Assembly (NCBI GenBank): GCA_050250695.1
Contig: JBFWOE010000126.1
Location: 1-9,233, forward strand
Direction: 5' to 3'
From: Ga0077527 sp050250695
GTDB taxonomy: Bacteria > Pseudomonadota > Gammaproteobacteria > Burkholderiales > SG8-41
Length of the DNA stretch: 9,233 nt
The notes under the pieces are model-generated. The model did no database searches. It was given only the letters and a program-made list of their open reading frames with translations, and had not been told where the DNA came from. Made by a program: the position numbers and the translations under genes. Below are positions 1 through 6,639 of this stretch, piece by piece. The stretch's first letter is position 1; every line of letters begins with the position of its first letter.

Positions 1-388
1 CATTGAAGTCATCGTCGGTGTGGTCAACGATGCGGCTTTTGGCCCGGTGGTTGCCGTCGGGCTGGGCGGCGTCTATACCGAGATACTGCACGACGTGACC
101 TACCGCATGGCGCCATTTGATCTTGCGGAGGCGCATTCGATGCTGGGAGAACTGAAGGGCCGCGCGCTGTTTGATGGCGTCCGCGGCCTGCCGCCGCGGG
201 ATACGGATGCGTTGGCCCAGGCCCTGGTGCAGGTTGCCGATCTGGCATGGGCACTGCGGGACCGGTTGCAGGAACTCGACATCAACCCGCTGCTGGTGCG
301 GCCGCAGGGGCAGGGCGTGATTGCTGCCGATGCACTGGTGGTGCTACGGCCGGATATTCCCGGGGACAATGAGGCACGCTCAGATTGA
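1..388 (+). CDS. Acyl-CoA synthetase (ADP-forming), C-terminal ATP-grasp fragment (5' end outside window)
   Basis: The reading frame is open from base 2 to a TGA at 386-388, giving the last 128 residues of a protein that begins upstream. The fragment opens with IEVIVGVVNDAAFGPVV, followed by GLGGVYTEIL, then LAPF/MAPF-type and EL-DINPLLV segments. This order is typical of the ATP-grasp (ATP-grasp_5) domain at the C-terminus of NDP-forming acetyl/acyl-CoA synthetases and of the related pimeloyl-CoA-type CoA ligases. Such enzymes interconvert acyl-CoA, ADP and Pi with acid, CoA and ATP in the cytoplasm. A GTG at 20 could be mistaken for a start, but the conserved motif runs upstream of it, so the gene is truncated by the window, not short. 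Its stop lies 76 bp before the first receptor gene on the same strand, so co-transcription is plausible. The acyl substrate is unknown. Confidence 0.85.
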   Translation, partial: IEVIVGVVNDAAFGPVVAVGLGGVYTEILHDVTYRMAPFDLAEAHSMLGELKGRALFDGVRGLPPRDTDALAQALVQVADLAWALRDRLQELDINPLLVRPQGQGVIAADALVVLRPDIPGDNEARSD

Positions 389-450
389 TAGCCCGGACCA
401 ATATGTGGTTCCGGAAATGCATGAACAACAAGACAAAACCGTATACATCC

Positions 451-460
451 AAGGAGGTGA
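451..460 (+). promoter_or_regulatory. Strong ribosome binding site of the first receptor gene
   Basis: AAGGAGGTGA is a near-perfect anti-16S match. Its GGAGG core lies 7 bp before the ATG at 465. It decides the start: the same frame is open upstream to 321 inside the acyl-CoA synthetase gene, but only the ATG at 465 has this site and a signal peptide right after it. Confidence 0.85.
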
Positions 461-464
461 GACC

Positions 465-1430
465 ATGAGCAGGTTATTGGGCAGCACTCTTGCATTGATA
501 CTTGCAGTACTGGTAACCCCGGCTGCGTTCGCGCAGGCCTTTCCAGTCAAGCCAGTCCGCCTGGTGGTGCCGTTCCCGCCGGGCGGCGCCACCGACGTTT
601 TTGCGCGCATGGCTGCGGCCGAAATGACCAAAAGCCTGGGCCAGCAGGTGATCGTCGAGAACCGGCCGGGCGCGGGCACCACCATTGCCGCGGAAATCGT
701 CGCCAAGTCACCGGCCGACGGCCATACGCTGTTCTACACCGACCTGTCGACGCATACCATCACCAGTTCGCTCTACAGCAGACTGGCCTATCACCCGATG
801 CGCGATTTTGTTGCGGTCGCTGCAGTGAACGCGTCGCCACTGCTGCTGGTCGCACATCCGTCGGTCGGCGTGAAAAACGTTCGCGACCTGGTGACGCTGG
901 CGAAGCGCAATCCCGGCATCACGCTCGGCAACTCCGGTGTCGGTACCGTGACCCACATGACTGCCGAGAAATTCCGCCTGCGCGCCGGAATAGAAGTGAC
1001 AGCGGTCAACTACAAGGGCGGCAACACGCCTATCGTTGCCCTGCGCAGCGGCGAGGTCGCGCTGGTGATGGCGACTGTGCCGGCAAGCATCCAGCACGTG
1101 CGCGACCGCAAGATCGTTGCGCTGGGTCTGGCCGCAGCGAAGCGCTCACAGTACCTGCCCGACGTGCCGGCCATCGCCGAGACCCTGAAAGGCGTCGAGG
1201 GCGCAGTGATTGCAGGCGTGCTGGCTCCGAACGGAACCCCTCAGCCGGTGATCGAGCGGCTGCATTCCGAATTCGCGAAGTCTTCGGCCACCCCGAAGGC
1301 GAAACAGCTGTTCGCCACCAATGCCGCGGAAACCCTCAACCTGAGTTCTGCCGAGGTGCGGCAGTCAATGGAACGGGACGTCAGGGAATGGGCGGAAGTG
1401 GTCAAGGCCACCGGTGTCAAAGCTTTATGA
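465..1430 (+). CDS. Bug/TctC-family periplasmic tripartite tricarboxylate transporter receptor
   Basis: This 321-residue protein has the usual length of the Bug family, the periplasmic receptors of tripartite tricarboxylate transporters (TTT). Residues 1-23 are a signal peptide (hydrophobic core LALILAVLVTPAAFA, probable cleavage near AFA-QA). The mature part begins with the family signature: PVRLVVPFPPGGATDVFAR at about 30-48, with the ligand-loop Asp at D44, then GQQVIVENRPGAGTTIAA at 59-76 and DGHTLFY at 85-91. Later come the second-lobe NYKGGNTPIVALRSGEV (182-198) and LAPNGTP (253-259). The ligand is probably a carboxylate or aromatic acid, but the sequence does not name it. No TctA/TctB-like membrane gene is in the window. 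It is followed by a convergent GST gene and, 757 bp on, a second receptor of the same family. Confidence 0.93.
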   Translation: MSRLLGSTLALILAVLVTPAAFAQAFPVKPVRLVVPFPPGGATDVFARMAAAEMTKSLGQQVIVENRPGAGTTIAAEIVAKSPADGHTLFYTDLSTHTITSSLYSRLAYHPMRDFVAVAAVNASPLLLVAHPSVGVKNVRDLVTLAKRNPGITLGNSGVGTVTHMTAEKFRLRAGIEVTAVNYKGGNTPIVALRSGEVALVMATVPASIQHVRDRKIVALGLAAAKRSQYLPDVPAIAETLKGVEGAVIAGVLAPNGTPQPVIERLHSEFAKSSATPKAKQLFATNAAETLNLSSAEVRQSMERDVREWAEVVKATGVKAL

Positions 1431-1469
1431 ACGATATATTTCTGGCGGGAGATTGCGTCAGCATGCTGA

Positions 1470-2057
1470 TCAAACGCGCCTGATCCAGCCCGGCAATGCC
1501 TCGACGCGTTTTACCCAGGCAACGACCGAAGGATAGGGTTCCAGCGGTATGCCGCCTTCAGGTGCAAGCGATACGTAAGGGTAGTTCGCAATGTCGGCAA
1601 TGGTGGTGCGACCGAGTGCCAGCCAGCGATGCTTGGACAGGTGCTGATCGAGGACGGCGAGGCCGGCGCGGCCGTAGCCGCGGTATTCCTCGACATCGCC
1701 GCCGCGTAATTTCAGCATCACGGCGCGCGCCCATTGCAATCCGAACAGGACTTCGTTCTGGGCGAAAGCCATCCATTGCATGACCTCTGCCATGCCTGCG
1801 GCATCGACCGGCAGCCACTGCTCACCGCCGTGTTTGCGCGCGAGGTAGACCATCGCGCCCGTCGATTCCCAGAACACGTGGCCGCTGTCCTCGAGCACGG
1901 GCACCTGTCCGCGCGGATTGAGTTTGAGGAATGCGGGACTCCTGAGGTCGCCCTTCGCAGGATCCAGCAGCACTTTGTCGTAGGCAACATCAAGCATCGA
2001 CAGCAAAAGACGCAGTTTATAGGCGTTGCCGGAGCGTTCGAACAGGTGTAGTTTCAC
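1470..2057 (-). CDS. Glutathione S-transferase family protein
   Basis: The gene encodes about 195 residues. The N-terminal thioredoxin-like domain starts KLHLFERSGNAYKLRLLL; Ser9 in the SGNAYK turn is the likely thiol-stabilising position. It contains NPRGQVPVLED (47-57) with the cis-Pro at P53, and an E-S glutathione-binding pair at 64-65. The C-terminal helical domain includes the N-capping-box-like stretch TTIADIANYPY (151-161). GSTs conjugate or isomerise electrophiles with glutathione in the cytoplasm, and several act in aromatic catabolism. I chose the GTG at 2057-2055 because family similarity begins there. The frame is open further upstream to 2213, but that extension overlaps the second receptor's start and lacks GST character. 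No good Shine-Dalgarno precedes the GTG. It is convergent with the first receptor (39 bp apart) and divergent from the second (130 bp). Confidence 0.87.
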   Translation of the reverse strand: MKLHLFERSGNAYKLRLLLSMLDVAYDKVLLDPAKGDLRSPAFLKLNPRGQVPVLEDSGHVFWESTGAMVYLARKHGGEQWLPVDAAGMAEVMQWMAFAQNEVLFGLQWARAVMLKLRGGDVEEYRGYGRAGLAVLDQHLSKHRWLALGRTTIADIANYPYVSLAPEGGIPLEPYPSVVAWVKRVEALPGWIRRV

Positions 2058-2170
2058 GGGGATTTTGAGGGTGTCTGGAAAAATGAATTGAATGATGAGC
2101 GCGGATGGGTAACCCTGGCAGTAGTCCGGGATTTCCGCGCGACCATGAACATGATTGCAGAAAACCGACC

Positions 2171-2180
2171 GAGAGAGGAG
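2171..2180 (+). promoter_or_regulatory. Ribosome binding site of the second receptor gene
   Basis: GAGAGAGGAG, with AGGAG 7 bp before the ATG at 2188, selects that ATG over the upstream in-frame start at 2155. Confidence 0.75.
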
Positions 2181-2187
2181 AGCCCGC

Positions 2188-3159
2188 ATGAAGTTTTTCC
2201 ATAGCACAGGCATTTTGGTGGCCGCGATGCTGGTAAGTACCGTGGCGTTCGCGCAGACCGGCAGCTATCCGTCGCGTCCGGTCCGGATCATCGCGCCTTC
2301 CGGCGCTGGCGGTCCGGTGGATGTGGTGTGCCGCATCGTTGCCCAGGGGCTCGGCGACCATCTCGGACAGCAGGTCGTGGTGGAAAATCGCGTCGGCGCC
2401 GCCGGCCTCATCGGCACCGAATATGTGGTGCGCCAGCGTCCTGACGGCTACACGCTGCTGTTCGGCTTTTCAGGGCCGCTGGCGATCGTGCCGAACCTGA
2501 ATCCCAGAACACCGTACAACGTTGCCAACGATCTGGTTCCGATCGCGCAGGTGGCGACCCAGCCATACGTATTGCTGGTCCATCCCAGCGTGCCAGCGAA
2601 ATCGGTGAAGGAACTGGTGGCGCTGGCCAAGGCGCGGCCGGGCAAAATGAATTTTTCATCCGGCGGTGTCGGCGTCGGCATCCACATGGCGGGCGAGTTG
2701 TTCAAGGTGGCTGCGGGCGTGAACCTGGTGCACGTGCCGTATGCGGGCGCGGCTCCGGCGATGACCGCTCTGATGTCCGGTGAGGTCGACCTGATGTTCA
2801 ACGGCCTGTCTCCAGCAGTGCCGCACATCCGCAGCGGGCGGGTGCGCGCCTTGGCCGTGGGTGGCGAAAAACGAGTGGGGTTGTTTTCGCATCTGCCAAC
2901 GATCCAGGAATCGGGCTACGCATTCAAGACCGGCGGCTGGTACGGGCTGCTGGCTCCGCGCGGCACACCACGACCCGTCGTCGACACCTTGCACGCGGCC
3001 GTGGTCAAGACCATGGAGCAGGCCAGCGTGCGCGCTGCGCTCACGAAAATAGTGACCGAACCTGTGGTCGGCACGCCGCAGGGATTTGCCGAACTGATCA
3101 ATTACGAATCGGGTCAGTGGAGCAAGGTCATCAAGACGGCGGGCATCAAGGTGAACTGA
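2188..3159 (+). CDS. Second Bug/TctC-family periplasmic receptor
   Basis: This 323-residue protein is of the same family as the gene at 465-1430 but clearly diverged, so it is not a recent tandem copy. Signal peptide: residues 1-22 (hydrophobic ILVAAMLVSTVAFA, cleavage near AFA-QT). Family blocks are PVRIIAPSGAGGPVDVVCR (31-49; D45 in the ligand-loop position), GQQVVVENRVGAAGLIG (60-76), PDGYTLLFG (85-93), VPYAGAAPAMTALMSGEVDLMF (183-204) and GLLAPRGTPRPVV (253-265). The first loop reads SGAGGPVD where many relatives have PPGG-xTD, as the first receptor does, which suggests a different ligand preference. It is transcribed away from the GST gene. The amidohydrolase follows 128 bp later on the same strand. 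Confidence 0.93.
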   Translation: MKFFHSTGILVAAMLVSTVAFAQTGSYPSRPVRIIAPSGAGGPVDVVCRIVAQGLGDHLGQQVVVENRVGAAGLIGTEYVVRQRPDGYTLLFGFSGPLAIVPNLNPRTPYNVANDLVPIAQVATQPYVLLVHPSVPAKSVKELVALAKARPGKMNFSSGGVGVGIHMAGELFKVAAGVNLVHVPYAGAAPAMTALMSGEVDLMFNGLSPAVPHIRSGRVRALAVGGEKRVGLFSHLPTIQESGYAFKTGGWYGLLAPRGTPRPVVDTLHAAVVKTMEQASVRAALTKIVTEPVVGTPQGFAELINYESGQWSKVIKTAGIKVN

Positions 3160-3160
3160 C

Positions 3161-3206
3161 GACGGCGGCAGGGCCGGCGGCGCATGCAGGCGCGGCGCCG
3201 TCCGGC
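3161..3206 (+). other. GC-rich inverted repeats between receptor and amidohydrolase genes
   Basis: GACGGCG at 3161-3167 can pair with CGCCGTC at 3196-3202, and GCCGG at 3174-3178 with CCGGC at 3202-3206 as an alternative. No T-run follows, so this is not a classical intrinsic terminator. It may be a transcript-processing or Rho-related structure, or simply GC-rich spacer. Confidence 0.25.
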
Positions 3207-3287
3207 TGAAGCCCGGGTTGCCGCAGCCCGTGCTGCGTCGCGCGGATTCAATCCGGCGCATTTTCATACCCATACAGAGGACAGGCA

Positions 3288-4289
3288 ATGAAGACCATCG
3301 ACATCCACGCCCATGTCATTCCGGACTCGCTGTGGCGGGCAATCGCGGATAAGCGCGACTGGTACGGGTTTCGCCATGATGGCGGTGAAGGGCTGGGTGC
3401 GGTGATGGACGGCTGCGGCAGGCGCACTTACTTCACCAGCCCCAAGGTGAAATACTCGCTGGAGCAACGCCTGAAGGAGATGGACGAGCAGAAGGTCGAC
3501 GTGCAGGTGCTGTCGATCCACACGCCGCTGTTCGGTTATGACCTGGATGCAAAGCAGGGGCTCGCGCTGGCGCGCGAATTCAACGACGAGATCAGCGATA
3601 CCGTGGCCAGCAGCAAAAAACGGCTGGCCGGGCTCGCGACGCTGCCGATGCAGGACGTCGGGCTGGCGATTCAGGAACTGGAACGCGCGGTGGTCAAGCT
3701 GGGCCTGAAGGGCGTCGCGCTGGATACCCATGTCAATGACGAGCAGTGGGACGACCCCAAATTCCTGCCGTTCTTCAAGGCCGCGGAGCAGATGGGCGCG
3801 CTGCTGTTCTATCACCCGCAGCCGCAGAACAATTTCCTGCTGGAGCGGGTCAAGGGTTACGGCATGAACAACAGCCTCGGCGTGATCCTCGACGATGCGA
3901 TCGTCACCGCGGTGCTGCTCTGCAGCGGTGTGCTCGAAAAATGCCCGGACCTCAAGGTGTGCATCGCGCACGGCGGCGGACCGGTCTGCTACGCGATGGG
4001 ACGTCTCGACCGCAACTGGCATGACCGTCCGGGCGGGCGCGGCACGCCAAAGCCGCCCAGCGCCTACATGAAAAAACTGTATTACGACACTGTCACCGGC
4101 GACGAGGCCGCACTGCGCTTCCTGATTGACCGGGTGGGCGCCGACCGCGTGGTGATGGGCAGCGACTGGCCCTTCGTGCCCTGGCATCCATCGCCGGTTT
4201 CATGGTTGCAGAACATGGCGTCGCTGAGTGCGCAGGAGAAGGAAAAAATCCTGTGGAAGAATCTTGCGGAGCTGCTCGACATCAGCTGA
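3288..4289 (+). CDS. Amidohydrolase-2 family protein (ACMSD-like metal-dependent hydrolase/decarboxylase)
   Basis: The protein has 333 residues, the usual size of the ACMSD/gamma-resorcylate-decarboxylase branch of the amidohydrolase superfamily. The metal site is readable: H7 and H9 in DIHAHV near the N-terminus, H176 in FYHPQP, H228 in IAHGGG, and D293 in MGSDWPF. Members decarboxylate (for example aminocarboxymuconate semialdehyde, resorcylate) or hydrolyse small ring acids in the cytoplasm with one divalent metal ion. The sequence does not say which reaction this one performs. GAGG at 3277-3280, 7 bp before the ATG, supports the start. Neighbouring receptors and the CoA-ligase fragment fit a role in organic or aromatic acid breakdown. 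The stop codon lies inside a hairpin shared with the convergent queD gene. Confidence 0.88.
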   Translation: MKTIDIHAHVIPDSLWRAIADKRDWYGFRHDGGEGLGAVMDGCGRRTYFTSPKVKYSLEQRLKEMDEQKVDVQVLSIHTPLFGYDLDAKQGLALAREFNDEISDTVASSKKRLAGLATLPMQDVGLAIQELERAVVKLGLKGVALDTHVNDEQWDDPKFLPFFKAAEQMGALLFYHPQPQNNFLLERVKGYGMNNSLGVILDDAIVTAVLLCSGVLEKCPDLKVCIAHGGGPVCYAMGRLDRNWHDRPGGRGTPKPPSAYMKKLYYDTVTGDEAALRFLIDRVGADRVVMGSDWPFVPWHPSPVSWLQNMASLSAQEKEKILWKNLAELLDIS

Positions 4290-4321
4290 GCGGGCACCGA
4301 ATCGCGGTTATCCGTTCAGCT
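4284..4321 (+). terminator. Candidate bidirectional terminator between amidohydrolase and queD
   Basis: Arms at 4284-4293 (AGCTGAGCGG) and 4312-4321 (CCGTTCAGCT) form a 10-bp stem with one G-U pair on the plus strand. The 18-nt loop contains a further 4-bp stem (ACCG 4296-4299 with CGGT 4305-4308). On the plus strand the stem runs into TTTCT. The hairpin overlaps the stop codons of both converging genes. The minus strand lacks a T-run after the stem, so termination of queD is less certain. Confidence 0.45.
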
Positions 4322-4765
4322 TTCTCCGCGTACCGCATCCGCCCAGCAATTAGGCGTCTCGTAGAGACGCACCCGTTCCAGGATAAACTGGCTGCCGTAG
4401 CGGTTCCGGTACAGCGGTTCGAGAATCGAAAATGCCGTCTGCGCGAGATGTTCCGCGGTCGGCGGGGCATCGAAGAGCACGGTTTTGTGGCCGGGGATGC
4501 CGGCGAGGAAGGCGGTGACCGCCTGATCATGGCGCCAGGCCAGAAACGCGTGGTCCCATGGATCGACGACCTGTTCGGCGGCGATTGCCTTGACCGCAGA
4601 AAAATCCACCACCATGCCCTGGTCGGCCGCGCCGTCGGTGGTCACCACCGGGCCGCTCAGCGTGACCTCGATGGCGTAGCGGTGGCCGTGCAGGTGGCGG
4701 CACTGGCTGGCGTGGTTGGGGATGCGGTGGCCGGCGTCGAATTCCAGCCTGCGGGTAATGCGCAT
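4316..4765 (-). CDS. queD: 6-carboxy-5,6,7,8-tetrahydropterin synthase (QueD/PTPS family)
   Basis: This 149-residue protein starts MRITRRLEFDAGHR. Zinc ligands of the family are H13 (FDAGH) and H26 and H28 in LHGH; the catalytic Cys is C22 (CRHLHGH). D71-H72 (PWDHAFL) and E105 (PTAEHLA) match the other active-site positions, and E136 in the C-terminal YETPNCWADA is the pterin-anchoring Glu. QueD converts dihydroneopterin triphosphate to 6-carboxytetrahydropterin, the second step towards queuosine of tRNA anticodons; eukaryote-like PTPS activity is the alternative in this fold. The ATG at 4765 fits the family start. An upstream in-frame ATG at 4807 would add a Cys-rich stretch with no family character. 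No Shine-Dalgarno precedes it; a TATAAT lies just 9 bp upstream. It is divergent from lysC. Confidence 0.9.
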   Translation of the reverse strand: MRITRRLEFDAGHRIPNHASQCRHLHGHRYAIEVTLSGPVVTTDGAADQGMVVDFSAVKAIAAEQVVDPWDHAFLAWRHDQAVTAFLAGIPGHKTVLFDAPPTAEHLAQTAFSILEPLYRNRYGSQFILERVRLYETPNCWADAVRGES

Positions 4766-4877
4766 GGGGCGCGGATTATAACAAGGGCACCTGCAAGGAA
4801 ACGCCAAACCTCGTTTTTCCCCTGAAAATCCAATAAAATACGCCCCTTTTTGGCACTACAACCCGGTTTCCAATTCC
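4766..4877. promoter_or_regulatory. Divergent promoter region queD/lysC
   Basis: This 112-bp spacer must hold the start signals of both genes. Towards lysC the best -10-like hexamer is TAAAAT at 4834-4839 in an AT-rich stretch, without a good -35. The 25 bp before the lysC ATG contain no purine-rich Shine-Dalgarno. Confidence 0.5.
4775..4780 (-). promoter_or_regulatory. Candidate -10 element of queD (TATAAT)
   Basis: On the minus strand this reads TATAAT, a perfect -10 hexamer, ending 9 bp before the queD ATG. No convincing -35 hexamer lies at 16-18 bp (the best is GTTTCC-like). If used, the transcript would have essentially no 5' leader. Confidence 0.4.
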
Positions 4878-6104
4878 ATGGCATTGATCGTCCAGAAATA
4901 CGGCGGCACCTCGGTCGGCAGTCCCGAACGCATCAAAAACGTCGCCAAACGTGTGGCGCGCTGGAAAGCGCAGGGTCATGACCTGGTGGTCGTGGTTTCG
5001 GCAATGTCGGGCGAAACCAACCGCCTGATCGCGCTGGCCCGCGAAATCCAGGCCCAGCCCGACCCGCGCGAACTCGACGTGATGGTGTCCACTGGCGAGC
5101 AGGTGACCATCGCGCTGCTGTCGATGGCGCTGCTGGAACTGGGCGTGGCGGCGCGCAGCTACACCGGCAGCCAGGTGAAAATCCTCACCGACGACGCCTA
5201 TACCAAGGCACGCATCGTCAGCATCGACGACACGAACATCCGTGCTGACCTCAAGGCGGGGTGCGTGGTGGTGGTCGCAGGGTTCCAGGGCATCGATGAG
5301 GCGGGCAACATCACCACGCTGGGGCGCGGCGGTTCGGACACCACCGGTGTGGCGCTGGCTGCGGCGCTGAAAGCCGAGGAGTGCCAGATCTACACCGATG
5401 TCGACGGCGTCTACACCACCGACCCGCGCATTGTGCCGGAGGCGCGGCGCCTGAAGACCATCACCTTCGAGGAAATGCTCGAGATGGCGAGCCTCGGCTC
5501 CAAGGTGCTGCAGATCCGCTCGGTCGAATTTGCCGGCAAGTACAGGGTGCGTTTGCGCGTGTTATCCAGCTTCGAGGACGAAGGCGAGGGCACGCTGATC
5601 ACATTTGAGGAAGACAAGGACATGGAAAAAGCCGTCATATCAGGCATTGCGTTCAATCGCGACGAGGCGAAGATCACCGTGCTCGGCGTGCCCGACCGTC
5701 CGGGCATCGCCTACCAGATCCTCGGCCCCATCGGCGACGCGAACATCGACGTCGACATGATCGTGCAGAACGTCGGCCACGACGGGATGACCGATTTTTC
5801 GTTTACTGTGCACCGCAATGACTACCAGAAGGCGCTGAAAGTGCTGCAGCCGGTGGTGGAACACACCAAGGCGCGCGGCGTGCAGGGCGGCGACCGCATC
5901 GCCAAGGTGTCGGTGGTCGGCGTCGGCATGCGTTCCCACGCAGGCATCGCCAGCACCATGTTCCGCAGCCTTGCCGAAGAAGGCATCAACATCGAAATGA
6001 TCTCCACCTCGGAAATCAAGGTTTCTGTGGTGATCGACGAGAAATACACCGAACTCGCGGTGCGCGTGCTGCACAAGGCGTTCGCGCTGGACCAGGCGGC
6101 ATGA
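4878..6104 (+). CDS. lysC: Aspartate kinase (monofunctional, ACT-regulated)
   Basis: This 408-residue protein has the size of lysine/threonine-sensitive aspartokinases of the alpha/beta type. It phosphorylates aspartate with ATP, the first step towards lysine, diaminopimelate, threonine and methionine. The kinase domain begins VQKYGGTSVGS (5-15), with VVVSAMSGETNRL (38-50), MVSTGEQV (69-76), TTLGRGGSDTTGVALAAAL (146-164) and the substrate loop YTDVDGVYTTDPR (172-184). Two ACT domains follow at about 265-335 and 343-405 (TVLGVPDRPGIA; VGVGMRSHAGIASTMF), where lysine/threonine feedback binds in relatives. The ATG at 4878 gives the family N-terminus MALIVQKYGG, though no clear Shine-Dalgarno precedes it. 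Codon 249 is an internal ATG at the position where the regulatory beta subunit starts in known alpha/beta aspartokinases. The gene is intact and is followed by a sequence gap and tRNA-Ser. Confidence 0.97.
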   Translation: MALIVQKYGGTSVGSPERIKNVAKRVARWKAQGHDLVVVVSAMSGETNRLIALAREIQAQPDPRELDVMVSTGEQVTIALLSMALLELGVAARSYTGSQVKILTDDAYTKARIVSIDDTNIRADLKAGCVVVVAGFQGIDEAGNITTLGRGGSDTTGVALAAALKAEECQIYTDVDGVYTTDPRIVPEARRLKTITFEEMLEMASLGSKVLQIRSVEFAGKYRVRLRVLSSFEDEGEGTLITFEEDKDMEKAVISGIAFNRDEAKITVLGVPDRPGIAYQILGPIGDANIDVDMIVQNVGHDGMTDFSFTVHRNDYQKALKVLQPVVEHTKARGVQGGDRIAKVSVVGVGMRSHAGIASTMFRSLAEEGINIEMISTSEIKVSVVIDEKYTELAVRVLHKAFALDQAA

Positions 6105-6165
6105 AGAGGAAGTCCCGGGGGTGGCTGTGATATCCTCAGGCCGAATTTGGCGAATAGTGTGGATG

Positions 6166-6265
6166 NNNNNNNNNNNNNNNNNNNNNNNNNNNNNNNNNNN
6201 NNNNNNNNNNNNNNNNNNNNNNNNNNNNNNNNNNNNNNNNNNNNNNNNNNNNNNNNNNNNNNNNN
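6166..6265. other. Assembly gap (100 N)
   Basis: Exactly 100 Ns separate lysC from tRNA-Ser, a conventional placeholder for a gap of unknown length. The bases on both sides are GGATG (6161-6165 and 6266-6270). What lies here, including the tRNA promoter or any inserted sequence, cannot be known. The flanks 6105-6165 and 6266-6353 show no gene and no convincing promoter or terminator. Confidence 0.98.
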
Positions 6266-6353
6266 GGATGGAGCCGAGCAGAATCCGGGGCAACTCTGAT
6301 TTGGCAGGAATTGAAGAGATTTAGCGCGGATTTTTGCTGCACAGAAGAGTACC

Positions 6354-6445
6354 GGAGAGATGGCCGAGTGGTCGAAGGCGCGCCCCTGCTAAGGGCGTAT
6401 AGGACCAAAATCCTATCGAGGGTTCGAATCCCTCTCTCTCCGCCA
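6354..6445 (+). tRNA. tRNA-Ser (anticodon GCT)
   Basis: This is a 92-base class II tRNA with encoded CCA. The acceptor stem is GGAGAGA (6354-6360) paired with TCTCTCC (6435-6441), with discriminator G6442 and CCA at 6443-6445. The anticodon stem is CGCCC/GGGCG (6381-6385/6393-6397) with loop CTGCTAA and anticodon GCT at 6388-6390, decoding AGC/AGU. It has a long variable arm (about 6398-6417) as expected for serine, a T-stem GAGGG/CCCTC (6418-6422/6430-6434) and loop TTCGAAT. The gene is intact although an integrase follows, so the 3' end restored by integration is functional. Confidence 0.97.
6420..6445 (+). other. Probable attachment site (attL) in the 3' end of tRNA-Ser
   Basis: P4-type integrases usually recombine in the T-arm and 3' acceptor of a tRNA gene and leave a direct repeat at the far end of the element. 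The integrase starting 194 bp downstream in the same direction makes this 3' part the likely left junction. The matching right copy is outside the window, so the exact core is inferred. Confidence 0.55.
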
Positions 6446-6471
6446 AGGATATGTCTGTAGAAGTCCGAAGT

Positions 6472-6493
6472 GGTCCGATAAGACCCTGTTTTT
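6472..6493 (+). terminator. Weak candidate terminator after tRNA-Ser
   Basis: GGTC (6472-6475) pairs with GACC (6482-6485) over a 6-nt loop, followed three bases later by TTTTT (6489-6493). The stem is only 4 bp, so this is a possibility only. Confidence 0.25.
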
Positions 6494-6559
6494 AATAGTG
6501 TATTGCAGGTTTCCCATCCCGAGGCGTACAATCCAGTCTTGCCAAATCCGGGCCATTTT

Positions 6560-6610
6560 AGGGGCATTTCTGGGGGCACATTTTCTATCCCCTTTTTCGA
6601 GATGCCCCCA
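6560..6610. repeat. GGGGCA repeats upstream of the integrase, candidate integrase arm sites
   Basis: AGGGGCATTTC (6560-6570) and TGGGGGCA (6571-6578) are direct repeats in tandem. An inverted copy, TGCCCCCA, lies at 6603-6610, and its reverse complement extends to TGGGGGCATCTC, close to the first copy. This cluster sits between the tRNA junction and the integrase start, where arm-type binding sites of the integrase or excisionase sites are expected. A GGGG/CCCC pair (6573-6576/6589-6592) followed by TTTTT could alternatively be a short terminator. Confidence 0.45.
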
Positions 6611-6639
6611 AATTGGTCCTTCTGTGACTTGGAGGACAC

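Noticed and set aside
321..464. N-terminal extension of the first receptor
   Set aside because: It overlaps the acyl-CoA synthetase end, and the strong ribosome binding site plus signal peptide place the start at 465.
3264..4187. 307-codon minus-strand open frame opposite the amidohydrolase
   Set aside because: It is a GC-rich shadow of a gene with all active-site motifs on the plus strand; it is His/Val/Arg-rich without any domain.
4202..4825. 207-codon plus-strand open frame opposite queD
   Set aside because: QueD on the minus strand carries the full zinc and catalytic motif set; the plus-strand frame has none and runs into the lysC promoter.
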